Source: Nocardia sienata NBRC 100364 (GTDB lineage Bacteria > Actinomycetota > Actinomycetes > Mycobacteriales > Mycobacteriaceae). From it: 64,000 nt of DNA. The translations under genes and the position numbers were made by a program. Below, piece after piece: positions 1 to 8,487 of the stretch. The stretch lies in the NCBI RefSeq assembly GCF_001613205.1, contig NZ_BDBX01000004.1, positions 248,001 to 312,000 of the forward strand. The letters run 5' to 3'. Positions within the stretch are counted from its first letter, which is position 1; every line of letters starts with the position of its first letter. The notes under the pieces were generated by a model, which was not told where the DNA came from, ran no database searches, and worked only from the letters and a program-made list of their open reading frames with translations.

Positions 1-1226
1 TGATCCCGCTGCGCATCGGCCGGATGATCGCCTCTCCGTTCGCGTTCTACCGGGGCTCCGCCGGACTGATGGCCACCGATCTGGCGGGCGGTCCCGATAC
101 CGGCTTCGCCGCCCAGCTCTGCGGGGACGCCCACGCCGGCAACTTCGGCCTCTACGGCACCTCACGCGGCGAGATCGTCATGGATATCAACGATTTCGAC
201 GACACCGCGCCGGGCCCGTGGGAATGGGACCTGGAGCGGCTCGCGGCCAGCCTGGTCCTGGCCGGGCGGGTCGGCGGCGCAAGCGAGGAGGAATGCCGGA
301 CCGCCGCCGCGGACGCCGCGCGCAGCTACCGCCGGGTCGCGGCCGTCCTCGCCGCACGGCCGTTCCTCACGACCTGGTCCGCGCTCGCCGACGAATCGGT
401 CCTCGACCGCGTCGAGGCCGAGGATCTGCTGGACAACTTCAAGAAGGCGGCCAAGAAGGCACGGAAGAACAACAGCGACAAGGTCGTGCGGAAGTGGACC
501 CATATCGACGATCACGAAACCGGTATCGACAGTCACCGGTTCATCGCCGATCCCCCACTTCTCACGACCGTCAGCCAGGAGGTCGAGGACGCGGCCATCG
601 ATGCACTGGAGCGCTACGGTACGTCGCTGCGGGAATCACGGCAGGAACTGCTGGCCCGGTTCGCGGTGGCCGATATCGCGTTCCGCATCGTCGGTACGGG
701 CAGTGTCGGCCTGCACAGCTATGTCGCACTGCTGCACGGCAATTCGGGTGAGGTGCTGGTCCTGCAGCTCAAACAGGCGGCACCCTCGGCGTTGGCGCCC
801 GTCCTGGGCATCGCCGCACCGAAACACGAGGGTAAGCGAATAGTGCAGGGCGCCAGGCAGGTCCAGACCGAAACCGATATTCTCCTCGGCTGGACCACCA
901 TGTCCGTGCCCACCGCCGCCGGCACCCGCGAGCTGCCGTTCATCGTCCGCCAGTTCCGCAATCTCAAGGGCGGAATCGCCCCCGAAGAACTCGAACCCCA
1001 CGACCTCGACGACTACGGCCGGCTGGCCGGAGCACTGCTCGCCCGCGCCCACGCCCGGTCCTTGGATCCCCGGCTGATCAGCGGTTATCTGGGCGACAAC
1101 GAGGATTTCGACACCGCGATCGCCGCGTTCGCGGTGCGTTACGCCGACCGCGCCGAGGCCGATCACGCCGAACTCGTCGCGGCGGTTCGCGCCGGTAAAC
1201 TTCCCGCGCAGGAGCCGGACCGGTAG
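1..1226 (+). CDS. DUF2252 family protein, truncated at the window edge
   Basis: The reading frame is open from base 3, so the true start lies upstream. The residues before the first in-window Met (IPLRIGRM) fit the family better than a start there. Visible family blocks, numbered from the Met at base 24, are GDAHAGNFG (34-42), the acidic MDINDFDD block, DLERLAASL, GTGSVGLHSY, a LQLKQA lysine block and VRQFRNLKGG near the C terminus. DUF2252 proteins are usually about 430-460 residues, so some 40-60 residues are missing. The acidic and lysine blocks recall a kinase-like fold, but no reaction is established for the family. Cytoplasmic, with no membrane segment. Family assignment is firm; function is unknown. 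Confidence 0.85.
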   Translation, partial: IPLRIGRMIASPFAFYRGSAGLMATDLAGGPDTGFAAQLCGDAHAGNFGLYGTSRGEIVMDINDFDDTAPGPWEWDLERLAASLVLAGRVGGASEEECRTAAADAARSYRRVAAVLAARPFLTTWSALADESVLDRVEAEDLLDNFKKAAKKARKNNSDKVVRKWTHIDDHETGIDSHRFIADPPLLTTVSQEVEDAAIDALERYGTSLRESRQELLARFAVADIAFRIVGTGSVGLHSYVALLHGNSGEVLVLQLKQAAPSALAPVLGIAAPKHEGKRIVQGARQVQTETDILLGWTTMSVPTAAGTRELPFIVRQFRNLKGGIAPEELEPHDLDDYGRLAGALLARAHARSLDPRLISGYLGDNEDFDTAIAAFAVRYADRAEADHAELVAAVRAGKLPAQEPDR

Positions 1227-1313
1227 TTTCGATGGGGTGCGCCGCGCAGTCGGCGCCGCCACAGCCTCGGCTCGGACACCATTGCCTCGGCTCGGACGCG
1301 AAGGGCGGTCACC

Positions 1314-2204
1314 ATGCTCGTGCAGGTACAGAACAGCACCGACAGCGTTGCCGAACGGGCCCTGGTCGATTGGCTCAGCGGCTGGGACGGTGCGGGCAGC
1401 CCGCACGGAGTCGCGACAGTGAACTGCGGTCTCGTCCATCAGGGAGAGGCCTACCATTTCGACGCCGTGGTGTGGACGCCCACCAGCTGTGTGGTCATCG
1501 ATGTCGCAGGCCTGCGTTCGCCCCACGGTGGCACCCTGCAGGTCCCGCTGACCGGCGACTGGACCCTCAACGGAGTTCTCGCCGAACTCGAGACCAGCGA
1601 CGACCGTTCACCGCTGGACCGCTCCCGCGAAAACACCTTCGCCCTGCAGACCTGGCTGGCCGCGCGGGGACTGGGACAGCGCGCGGTGCACGGCGTCGCG
1701 CTGATCGTGCCCCTGCAGAACGCGCCCGTGCAGATCGAGCAGAAGGTGCACGACCCGAGTTTCGATGTGATCCTCGGTGACGACGGCGACCGGCTGCGGC
1801 ACTATTTCGGCGTTCTCGCCGAACGCGAATCGCACCGCTGGACCGCCAACGATGTGGCGGTGTCGTTCCGCGGGATGGGCATGCTGCCGTATCTCCCCGC
1901 GCCGCAGCGCCTGCTCGAAGAAGGATTCCTCGGCCCCATCGATGTCACCCTATGGCACGGCGGACCGGCCCAGGCCGAGGCCGAGCAGTACGCCGAGGAT
2001 CTCGCCGAGTACGAACGCGCGGCCGGCGCGCGACGATTCCGCTCCCCCTGGTACAGCCCGTGGCGGCTGTATCCACGGGAGGTCGGTGATATCGATTTCG
2101 GCCGCGCCGCCATGCGCGTGGGCTTCGCACTCGGGATGTTCGTCGCGATCGCCTGGATCCTGTGGTTCCTGATCACCGCCTTCCTCACCTACGGCCCAGG
2201 GTGA
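1314..2204 (+). CDS. NERD-like domain protein with C-terminal membrane anchor
   Basis: A 296-residue protein. Residues 12-110 look like a nuclease-related (NERD) domain: an amphipathic first helix, then FDAVVW (Asp50) and a buried strand VVIDVAG. In active members that strand normally carries E/Q-x-K; here it reads D-V-A, so the nuclease centre may be lost. The C terminus (about 269-291) is one hydrophobic helix, so the protein is probably a tail-anchored membrane protein. It follows the DUF2252 gene by 87 bases in the same direction and could be co-transcribed. NERD assignment rests on pattern only and is moderate; no substrate can be named. Confidence 0.55.
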   Translation: MLVQVQNSTDSVAERALVDWLSGWDGAGSPHGVATVNCGLVHQGEAYHFDAVVWTPTSCVVIDVAGLRSPHGGTLQVPLTGDWTLNGVLAELETSDDRSPLDRSRENTFALQTWLAARGLGQRAVHGVALIVPLQNAPVQIEQKVHDPSFDVILGDDGDRLRHYFGVLAERESHRWTANDVAVSFRGMGMLPYLPAPQRLLEEGFLGPIDVTLWHGGPAQAEAEQYAEDLAEYERAAGARRFRSPWYSPWRLYPREVGDIDFGRAAMRVGFALGMFVAIAWILWFLITAFLTYGPG

Positions 2205-2276
2205 GGCGGCAGCGGAGTATCGCGGGCCGGACGGCAGCAACCTGGGCGTGCCCACGCCTTCACTAGCGCCCTGCGC

Positions 2277-2445
2277 GCCTCAGGCGCACCTCCGCCTTCG
2301 CTCCGGCCCTGCGTGCCCCGTGCCCGCTCCGGCCGTACGCGCCCTGTGTGGCTCGTTCTCTGCTCCGGCCATGCGCGTTCTGCGTGCCCCGGGCGCCCGC
2401 TCCGGCCGTGCACGTTCCTGCGTACCTCCGCGTCCGCTGCGGCCG
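2277..2445. repeat. Degenerate tandem repeat, 36-37 bp period
   Basis: The core GCTCCGGCC, usually followed by nTGCGCG and CTGCGTGCC, recurs at 2300, 2326, 2362, 2399 and, with one change, 2436. The last three spacings are 36-37 bp and the first is 26 bp. The block fills the gap between the NERD-like gene and the PAP2 gene. No credible reading frame explains it. Confidence 0.6.
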
Positions 2446-2496
2446 TGCCGGAATCGCGGATGGGCTTGGACCGGCGGCGCCCACTAGGGTCGGACC

Positions 2497-3282
2497 GTGA
2501 GCACAGCATCCGGCGCGCCGGAGCCGTTCGGCACCGACCGGCCCACCGGCCGTATCCGGCGCACGGGCGCGGACCGTCCGGGAACACCGGACGCCGCCGA
2601 CGCGCACCCGTCCCCCGCCGGCACCGACGAAACGGCAGGTACCGCCGAACCCCGCCGGGCACGCGGTCCCGGCGGCACTGCGAACCCGCTCACCACGGCG
2701 GCGACCGCGGCCGCCGGGGCGACCGTCGCGGTCGCCCTCCCGTGGTCGTTCCCGCCGGGCGGCGGAGAGACGACCTTCGATCTCGCGGTGAACGAGCGGG
2801 TCGATCCACGACTGGATCCGCGGCCTTGGATCGCCGAGGTACTCACACTCGCGACCAATACCGGGGTGGTCCTGGCCGTCCTGTGCGGTGGTGCCGCCTG
2901 GTTCGCCTGGCAGCGCAGATGGTGGGAGACCACGACCATGGTGCTGGTACCGGAGACCGCCGTCGCGATCAACGCCTGGGTGTTGAAACCGTTCTGGTCA
3001 CGCCCCCTGCACGACTATCTCGCCTACCCCAGTGGCCATACCGTGCACCTGGTGGCGGTGGTGACCACCCTGGTACTGCTGCTGCGCTCGGCGCGCGCCC
3101 GCGCGGTGATCATCGCGCTCACGGCTGCCGCCTGGTTCGGGGCGGGCATCGGGATGGTCGCGCTGGACTATCACCTCGCCACCGATGTCCTCGGCGGCGC
3201 CGCGGCCGGTATCGCGCTGGCCATCGGCCTGTACTGGGTGGCGGTGTACCTCGCCCGCCTCGCGGGGGCCCGTTCCGGCTAG
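2497..3282 (+). CDS. PAP2-superfamily membrane phosphatase
   Basis: 261 residues from a GTG start. Residues 1-65 are Pro/Gly/Ala/Thr-rich and likely disordered, followed by several hydrophobic helices. The PAP2 phosphatase signature is visible: K164 with RP169-170 (KPFWSRP), PSGH at 178-181, and the third motif with His226 and Asp230 (LDYHLATD). Family members remove phosphate from membrane lipids such as phosphatidate, undecaprenyl-PP or phosphatidylglycerol-P at the outer membrane face. Odd point: the third motif normally begins Ser-Arg six or seven residues before the His, but here those positions are Gly-Met, so a phosphate-binding Arg appears missing. Convergent with the downstream acyl-CoA oxidase-like gene. 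Confidence 0.8.
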   Translation: MSTASGAPEPFGTDRPTGRIRRTGADRPGTPDAADAHPSPAGTDETAGTAEPRRARGPGGTANPLTTAATAAAGATVAVALPWSFPPGGGETTFDLAVNERVDPRLDPRPWIAEVLTLATNTGVVLAVLCGGAAWFAWQRRWWETTTMVLVPETAVAINAWVLKPFWSRPLHDYLAYPSGHTVHLVAVVTTLVLLLRSARARAVIIALTAAAWFGAGIGMVALDYHLATDVLGGAAAGIALAIGLYWVAVYLARLAGARSG

Positions 3283-3310
3283 ACCGGCCCGGGCCTGCCC
3301 ACTCGTCCTC

Positions 3311-5242
3311 CTACTGCCGCTGGTACACGCTCGCGTCGTCCAGCATCGCGGCACCCAGCATGGACTCCGGCACACCCAGCCCCTCGACGAGCGTGAGCGC
3401 GTCCGGGCGGAGCCGGTCGACGAGTTCGTTCACCCCGCGCCGGATCGCTTTGGCCCGTTCCACCGACATGAACCGGTGCATGATGTACCAGGCCGAGTTC
3501 TCTTCGAGGATCGAGTACACGTACAGATCGCAGACGGTCTCGGCCAGCCGACGGGGCTCCTCCTCCTCGATATCGGCGATGCCCTCGATGAAGGCCTCGA
3601 GGATCAACCGGTCGATATGGGCGGCGCCCGCGGCGAGAATATGGTCCTGGGCGTTGTTGAACGCCTCGAACGGTTCGGTCTCCTCGGCGCGTGCCCGCAA
3701 CCGGTGCGCTGCCGTGCGGGTCAGATAGTCCTCGCGGTCGGCGAACAACGCCAGTTGCGTATCGCGGCGCCCGAGATCGCCCTCGTCGACCGTTTCGCCG
3801 CCGCGGTCGCGCAGGGTCTGGATGAGCTGACGCACCCCGGACCGTTTACGCACCACATCGCCGGCCATGGTCGCGGCGAAACGTACCCAGCCCAGCGCGT
3901 CCAGATCGCGGATCTCGTCGGCGTAGGCGGTCAGGATCTCCTTGGCGACGAGCTGGGTGAGCACCACATTGTCACCCTCGAAGGTGGTGAACACATCGGT
4001 ATCGGCCTTCAGGGTCACCAGGCGGTTCTCCGTCAGGTAGCCGGCACCGCCGCATGCCTCCCGGCACTCCTGGATGGCGCGGGTGGCGTGGCGGGTCTGC
4101 GCCACCTTCAGGCCGGCGGCCCGCTTCTCCAGCGCTCGCTGCGCCCCGGGCGCCAGGTCCTGACCGGTCTGCACCAGGTGCATCCGGCGGACGAGATCGT
4201 TCTGCGCGAACGCCAGCGCGTAGGAATGCGCGAGCAGCGGCAGCAACCGGCGCTGATGCATCCGGTAGTCGAGCAGCAAGGTCTCGTTGCCGTTGTCCGG
4301 ATCGCCGAACTGGCGGCGCTTCAGCGCATACCGCAGCGCGATGCTCAGCGCGACCCGGGCACCCGCCGCCGCGGCGCCACCGACACTGACCCGTCCACGG
4401 ACCAGGGTGCCCAGGGTGGTGAAGAAGCGCCGGCTGGGGTTGTCGATATCGGAGCGGTAGGTTCCGTCCGGTTCCACATCGGCATAGCGGTTGAGCAGAT
4501 TCTCCCGCGGGATCCGCACCTGGTCGAAGACGATGCGGCCGTTGTCCACACCGGGCAGTCCGCCCTTGCGCCCGCAGTCGGAGGTCGTCACACCGGGCAG
4601 ATCGTTGCCCTGCTCGTCCCGGATCGGGACCAGCAGGCAGTGCACCCCGTGTTCGCCCGCCGGGGTCCGCAGCTGTGCGAAAACGGCGGCCATCCGCGCG
4701 TGTTCGGCGGCGCCGCCGATGTAGTCCTTACGCGCGGAGGGGGTCGGCGTGTGGATCACGAATTCTTCGGTGGCCGGATCGTAGGTCGCGGTGGTCTCCA
4801 GGTTCGCGACATCGCTCCCGTGCCCGGATTCGGTCATCGCGAAACAGCCGAGCAGATCCAGCGAGATGAGCCGCCGGATGTACTCACGGTGCCGTTCGGT
4901 GCCCAGGTTCTCCACCGCCCCCCCGAACAGCCCCCATTGCACACCGGACTTCACCCACAGCGACAGATCGGCGTAGGCGAGCATCTCGAGGCCGACGACC
5001 GCCGCGCCGGGTTCCCCGGTGCCCCCGTTCTCCCGCCGGAAACCCCGCTCGGCGTAATCGAGTTTCGCCAGCGACCGCATCTGCTCCAGCACCCGGGCCC
5101 GCGCCTCGGGCAGATCCAAATCGGGATCGCCGGTGTACTCAGGGCCCGCGAGCTGAGTGCGAGCCTGCTCCCGGACCTCGCCCCACGGCCCGTCCAGTGC
5201 CTCACGTAAACGTTGCGCTGTCGAAGTGCTGCCGGTGCTCAT
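3311..5242 (-). CDS. Acyl-CoA dehydrogenase / acyl-CoA oxidase-like flavoprotein
   Basis: The start is taken at the ATG at 5242 (MSTGSTSTAQ), giving 643 residues; a longer frame upstream has non-coding character. Family landmarks are FAMTESGHGSDVANLET (FAD-binding middle strand), a long insert after it, KRRQFG and CGGAGYLTENR near the C-terminal helical domain. The length, the TESGHGSD block and the long C-terminal helical region resemble acyl-CoA oxidases rather than the short 380-residue dehydrogenases. It would oxidise acyl-CoA to trans-2-enoyl-CoA in beta-oxidation in the cytosol, passing electrons to oxygen or an electron-transfer flavoprotein. Divergent from thrE, with a direct repeat between the two genes. 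Confidence 0.82.
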   Translation of the reverse strand: MSTGSTSTAQRLREALDGPWGEVREQARTQLAGPEYTGDPDLDLPEARARVLEQMRSLAKLDYAERGFRRENGGTGEPGAAVVGLEMLAYADLSLWVKSGVQWGLFGGAVENLGTERHREYIRRLISLDLLGCFAMTESGHGSDVANLETTATYDPATEEFVIHTPTPSARKDYIGGAAEHARMAAVFAQLRTPAGEHGVHCLLVPIRDEQGNDLPGVTTSDCGRKGGLPGVDNGRIVFDQVRIPRENLLNRYADVEPDGTYRSDIDNPSRRFFTTLGTLVRGRVSVGGAAAAGARVALSIALRYALKRRQFGDPDNGNETLLLDYRMHQRRLLPLLAHSYALAFAQNDLVRRMHLVQTGQDLAPGAQRALEKRAAGLKVAQTRHATRAIQECREACGGAGYLTENRLVTLKADTDVFTTFEGDNVVLTQLVAKEILTAYADEIRDLDALGWVRFAATMAGDVVRKRSGVRQLIQTLRDRGGETVDEGDLGRRDTQLALFADREDYLTRTAAHRLRARAEETEPFEAFNNAQDHILAAGAAHIDRLILEAFIEGIADIEEEEPRRLAETVCDLYVYSILEENSAWYIMHRFMSVERAKAIRRGVNELVDRLRPDALTLVEGLGVPESMLGAAMLDDASVYQRQ

Positions 5243-5286
5243 ACTTCCGACCCTAGCGGGGGTGTGCGCGGGGTGGGGTCGACGGA

Positions 5287-5325
5287 CACGCGGCGGTGTA
5301 ACGCAGAACACGCGGGGTGTAACGC
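5287..5325. repeat. Imperfect direct repeat between divergent genes
   Basis: CACGCGG(C)GGTGTAACGC occurs at 5287-5304 and again, one base shorter, at 5309-5325. It lies in the 249-base gap between the acyl-CoA oxidase-like gene and thrE. The two copies are about 22 bases (two helical turns) apart, as expected for tandem regulator sites. Confidence 0.4.
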
Positions 5326-5491
5326 CCCCGGAAGCGGGTATGGCGCCGGTGAGAACGGCCCAGGTCAGCAGGGCGATCGGACCGTTTTCTCCATTCGGCG
5401 TGTCAAATAAACCGGTACGTAACAAACGTCACATTTTCGAGAGCCGGTTTGCGGTGGGCAAGAGGGGGCTTCGGCCACTACCTTCGCGGCT

Positions 5492-7591
5492 ATGGCTGCG
5501 CAAGGAATCCTGGAAGGAGCAACTTCCCAACCACCGATCTCACCGGACCCCACCGGCTATGCCAATCCTCGGCGTAACCCGCTGCGCCTGCCCGTACTCA
5601 CCGGCGCCATCAGCAAGCTGGTCGCCGATCGTCCCGCCACCGCCGACACGATCGTGTCCGCGCCGGCGCCGTTGCAGCCCATCGATCTCTCCGATGACGC
5701 CGCGGTCGCCGAGGTGCTGGATCTGGCGGTGCGCATGGGTGAGGTCGTGCTGGCTTCGGGTTCGGCCGTCACCGATACCGAGACCACCGTGCGGTTCATC
5801 GCCGCCACCTACGGTCTGTCGGCCTGTGACGTCGAGGTCACCTACAACGCCATCCGCATCTACGCGCATCGCGGCGCGCGGCTGCCCTCGGCGAGCTCCA
5901 TGCGCGTCGTGCAGTACCGCTCCCTCGACTTCACCCGGCTCGCCGCGGTGGACCGGCTCACCCGCCGGATCCGCCGCGATGTCGTGCCGCCCGACGAAGC
6001 GCGCCGGGCGCTGGATGCCATCACCTCCGCGCCCCACCCGTACAAACGGTGGACGGCCACCTTCGGCTGGTCGCTCATGGCCGCCGCGATCTCGCTGCTG
6101 CTCGGCGGCGGGTTCCTGGTCGCGGCGCTGAGCTTCGTCACCACGGCGGTGATCGACCGGACCAACCGCGCGCTCAACCGGCGCGGTCTGCCGTTCTTCT
6201 TCCAGCATCTGGTGGGCGGCGCGATCGCGGCCACTCCCGCGGTCGTGCTCGCCGCCCTCGCCGGGCCGCTGGGAATCTCGGTGAGTCCCACGCTGATCAT
6301 CGCGGCCGGGATCACGGTACTGCTCAGTGGTTTGAGCCTGGTGGGTTCGGTGCAGGACGCGATCACCGGTGCGCCGATCACCGCGGCCGCCCGCATGCTC
6401 GAACTGCTGATGATGACCGGCGGGATCATCGCCGGTATCGCACTGACCCTGCGCATCGGTGAAATGTTCGACGCGACGGTGCCCTTGGATCTCAGCCCCG
6501 GGCACGGACTGTCGAACCTGCCCGTGCAGGTCGTGGCCGGTGCCGCCGCGGCGCTGGCGTTCGCGCTGGCCTGTTACGCGGAGCGACGGGCGCTGGCCGC
6601 GGCCGCGGGCAGCGGGGCCATGGGCACCATCTGCTACCTGATGGTGATCACCGCGGGATTCGGGCCGGTCGTCGCCGCGGGTGCGGCCGCCATCGTGATC
6701 GGCCTCGTCGGTGGTCTGCTCGCCCGGCGCGCGCTGACTCCGCCGCTGGTCGTGGCGCTGGCGGGTATCACCCCGCTGCTGCCCGGCCTCAGCATCTACC
6801 GGGGGCTGTACGGCCTGCTCAACGACGAACTGGCGCGCGGCGCGAATCAGCTGCTGGCGGCGTTCGGTATCGGCTGCGCACTGGCCGGCGGTGTGACGCT
6901 CGGTGAATGGTTCGACCGGACGGTGCGGCGCCCGCCGATCCTGCGCAAATTCGGCAACCTGCGCCGCCCGGTGGTCAAGCGCAGGAAGCGGCCCACCGTG
7001 AACCTCGGCAAACGGCGCCCGACAGTGAACCTGGGCAAGCGGCGGGCGGTGCCGCCCGGACGCCACCCCCTCCGCGTTCCGGTGCAGCATTCGACCCACA
7101 CGGAAACCCCGGTGGATCTGCCTGTGGGTTTCCCCGCCGCGGGCCAGCTGCCGCAGGTGCCGAAACTCGCGGCTCCCCAGCTGCCCACGCCCGCCCCGGG
7201 GTCGGCCCCCCGGACACCCGCCGCGCAGGTCCCCGGACCGGCCGGGCGTGGCACGGCACCGGTACCGGAGTTCGAGCGCGGGGCCTGGACCCACGACCTG
7301 GACGCGGCGCCGCTGGGCCCGGCTCCGACGCCGCCCGAGACGGGGTCGGCGGCCGTGCCCACCGAAATGCTGGAAATGCCTCGGCTGCCGGCGGATCTGG
7401 TGGGACTGCCCGCCGAACCTCTCGGCGTTATCGAGGACATCTTGCCCACCGAGGCGATGCCGGCCCTCGTGCCCGCCGAACCGGCCGGTCTCGCGGAAAC
7501 GGTGGGAGTCGGTGTGGGTGCCGGCGCGGCGGACGCGCGGCTTGCGCCGACCGAACCGCTACCGGCCGCGCTGCGCCCCGACGGCCGCTGA
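5492..7591 (+). CDS. thrE: Threonine/serine exporter ThrE with long Pro-rich tail
   Basis: 699 residues. The N-terminal cytoplasmic ThrE domain (about 50-190) contains the family-typical stretch from the Leu-Ala-X-Arg-Met-Gly-Glu helix to VDRLTRRI. About ten membrane helices follow to residue 475, with ITGAPITAAAR, GGLLARR and ITPLLPGLSIYRGLYG closely matching the Corynebacterium exporter. It exports Thr and Ser using the proton gradient. The Corynebacterium protein is about 490 residues; here an extra 200-residue tail is rich in Pro and Ala and begins with a duplicated RPTVNLGKR block (two copies 10 residues apart). Such a basic-then-Pro-rich tail would lie in the cytoplasm. Core assignment is firm; the tail's role is unknown. 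Confidence 0.9.
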   Translation: MAAQGILEGATSQPPISPDPTGYANPRRNPLRLPVLTGAISKLVADRPATADTIVSAPAPLQPIDLSDDAAVAEVLDLAVRMGEVVLASGSAVTDTETTVRFIAATYGLSACDVEVTYNAIRIYAHRGARLPSASSMRVVQYRSLDFTRLAAVDRLTRRIRRDVVPPDEARRALDAITSAPHPYKRWTATFGWSLMAAAISLLLGGGFLVAALSFVTTAVIDRTNRALNRRGLPFFFQHLVGGAIAATPAVVLAALAGPLGISVSPTLIIAAGITVLLSGLSLVGSVQDAITGAPITAAARMLELLMMTGGIIAGIALTLRIGEMFDATVPLDLSPGHGLSNLPVQVVAGAAAALAFALACYAERRALAAAAGSGAMGTICYLMVITAGFGPVVAAGAAAIVIGLVGGLLARRALTPPLVVALAGITPLLPGLSIYRGLYGLLNDELARGANQLLAAFGIGCALAGGVTLGEWFDRTVRRPPILRKFGNLRRPVVKRRKRPTVNLGKRRPTVNLGKRRAVPPGRHPLRVPVQHSTHTETPVDLPVGFPAAGQLPQVPKLAAPQLPTPAPGSAPRTPAAQVPGPAGRGTAPVPEFERGAWTHDLDAAPLGPAPTPPETGSAAVPTEMLEMPRLPADLVGLPAEPLGVIEDILPTEAMPALVPAEPAGLAETVGVGVGAGAADARLAPTEPLPAALRPDGR

Positions 7592-7732
7592 CGGAGAAAC
7601 CCTGACCGGGCGCCGGAGCCGGTATCGTCAGGGTGTCGACCGCCCGGTCGCGCGGTGTGCCCGGCATACCGAGCGACCGGCGCAATCGGTCCGGGCGAGG
7701 TGCCCGACCGCATCCGCAGGAAGGTTCACTCG

Positions 7733-8419
7733 ATGCCGGACGCCCCCGAAACCGCCGAACCGGCCGTGTCCTCGTTCTCCACCCGGATCCGGGAGGCCAC
7801 CGCCCGGGAACACGAGGAGGCGGAGAACTCGACCTTCATCACCGAGATGCTGGACGGGTCGCTGGGGATCGAGTCGTATCGCCGCTACACCGGTCAGCTC
7901 TGGTTCATCTACCGGGCCCTGGAGGCGCATGCCGACTCGCTCGCCACCGATCCGGTGGCCGGCCCGTTCATCAAACCGGAACTGGCCCGCACCGCCGAGC
8001 TGGAACGGGATCTGGCCCATCTCGCCGGACCGGACTGGCGCGAAGACCTCACGCCGCTGCCCGCCACCGCCGCCTACGCCGCGCGGATCGATGAATGCGC
8101 CCGGACCTGGCCTGGCGGCTATATCGCCCACCACTACACCCGCTATCTCGGTGACCTCTCCGGCGGCCAGGTGATCCGCGGCAATGCGGAGAAGCTGTGG
8201 GACCTGCCCCGTCGCGGCGACGGGGTGCGGTTCTACGTCTTCGAGCAGATCGGAAATCCCGCCGCGTTCAAACGCGAGTACCGGGCGCTGCTCGACCGGA
8301 TCGGTGTGGACGAACTCGAGCAGCGCCGCATCATCGACGAGGGCAAACGGGCCTTCGTACTCAACCGCGCGGTTTTCACCGAACTGGCCGCCGAATTCCC
8401 GGCCCGGCGCCCTTCCTGA
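7733..8419 (+). CDS. hmuO: Heme oxygenase (biliverdin-producing)
   Basis: The start ATG at 7733 follows AGGAAGG by seven bases, giving 228 residues. The proximal heme ligand is His27 (ATAREHEEAENSTF), and the distal-helix signature HYTRYLGDLSGGQ is intact with its glycine-rich kink. The enzyme cleaves heme to biliverdin, CO and Fe(II), releasing iron in the cytosol; electrons come from a separate reductase. Length matches bacterial HmuO-type enzymes. No heme uptake genes adjoin it, so it stands alone between thrE and an FAD dehydrogenase. I saw no clear iron box upstream. Confidence 0.92.
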   Translation: MPDAPETAEPAVSSFSTRIREATAREHEEAENSTFITEMLDGSLGIESYRRYTGQLWFIYRALEAHADSLATDPVAGPFIKPELARTAELERDLAHLAGPDWREDLTPLPATAAYAARIDECARTWPGGYIAHHYTRYLGDLSGGQVIRGNAEKLWDLPRRGDGVRFYVFEQIGNPAAFKREYRALLDRIGVDELEQRRIIDEGKRAFVLNRAVFTELAAEFPARRPS

Positions 8420-8487
8420 TCGCCGACCGGCCGACCTGGTCGTCTGATACATTCCGGCCCGTAGCCACCGTGAGCGAAGGGTGAACC

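Noticed and set aside
3185..5209. Long plus-strand frame opposite the acyl-CoA oxidase-like gene
   Set aside because: No domains seen; the minus-strand frame has all family motifs.
5540..7294. Long minus-strand open frame (584 codons) inside thrE
   Set aside because: Low-complexity His/Arg/Gly composition and full overlap with a clearly conserved exporter; a GC-rich shadow.
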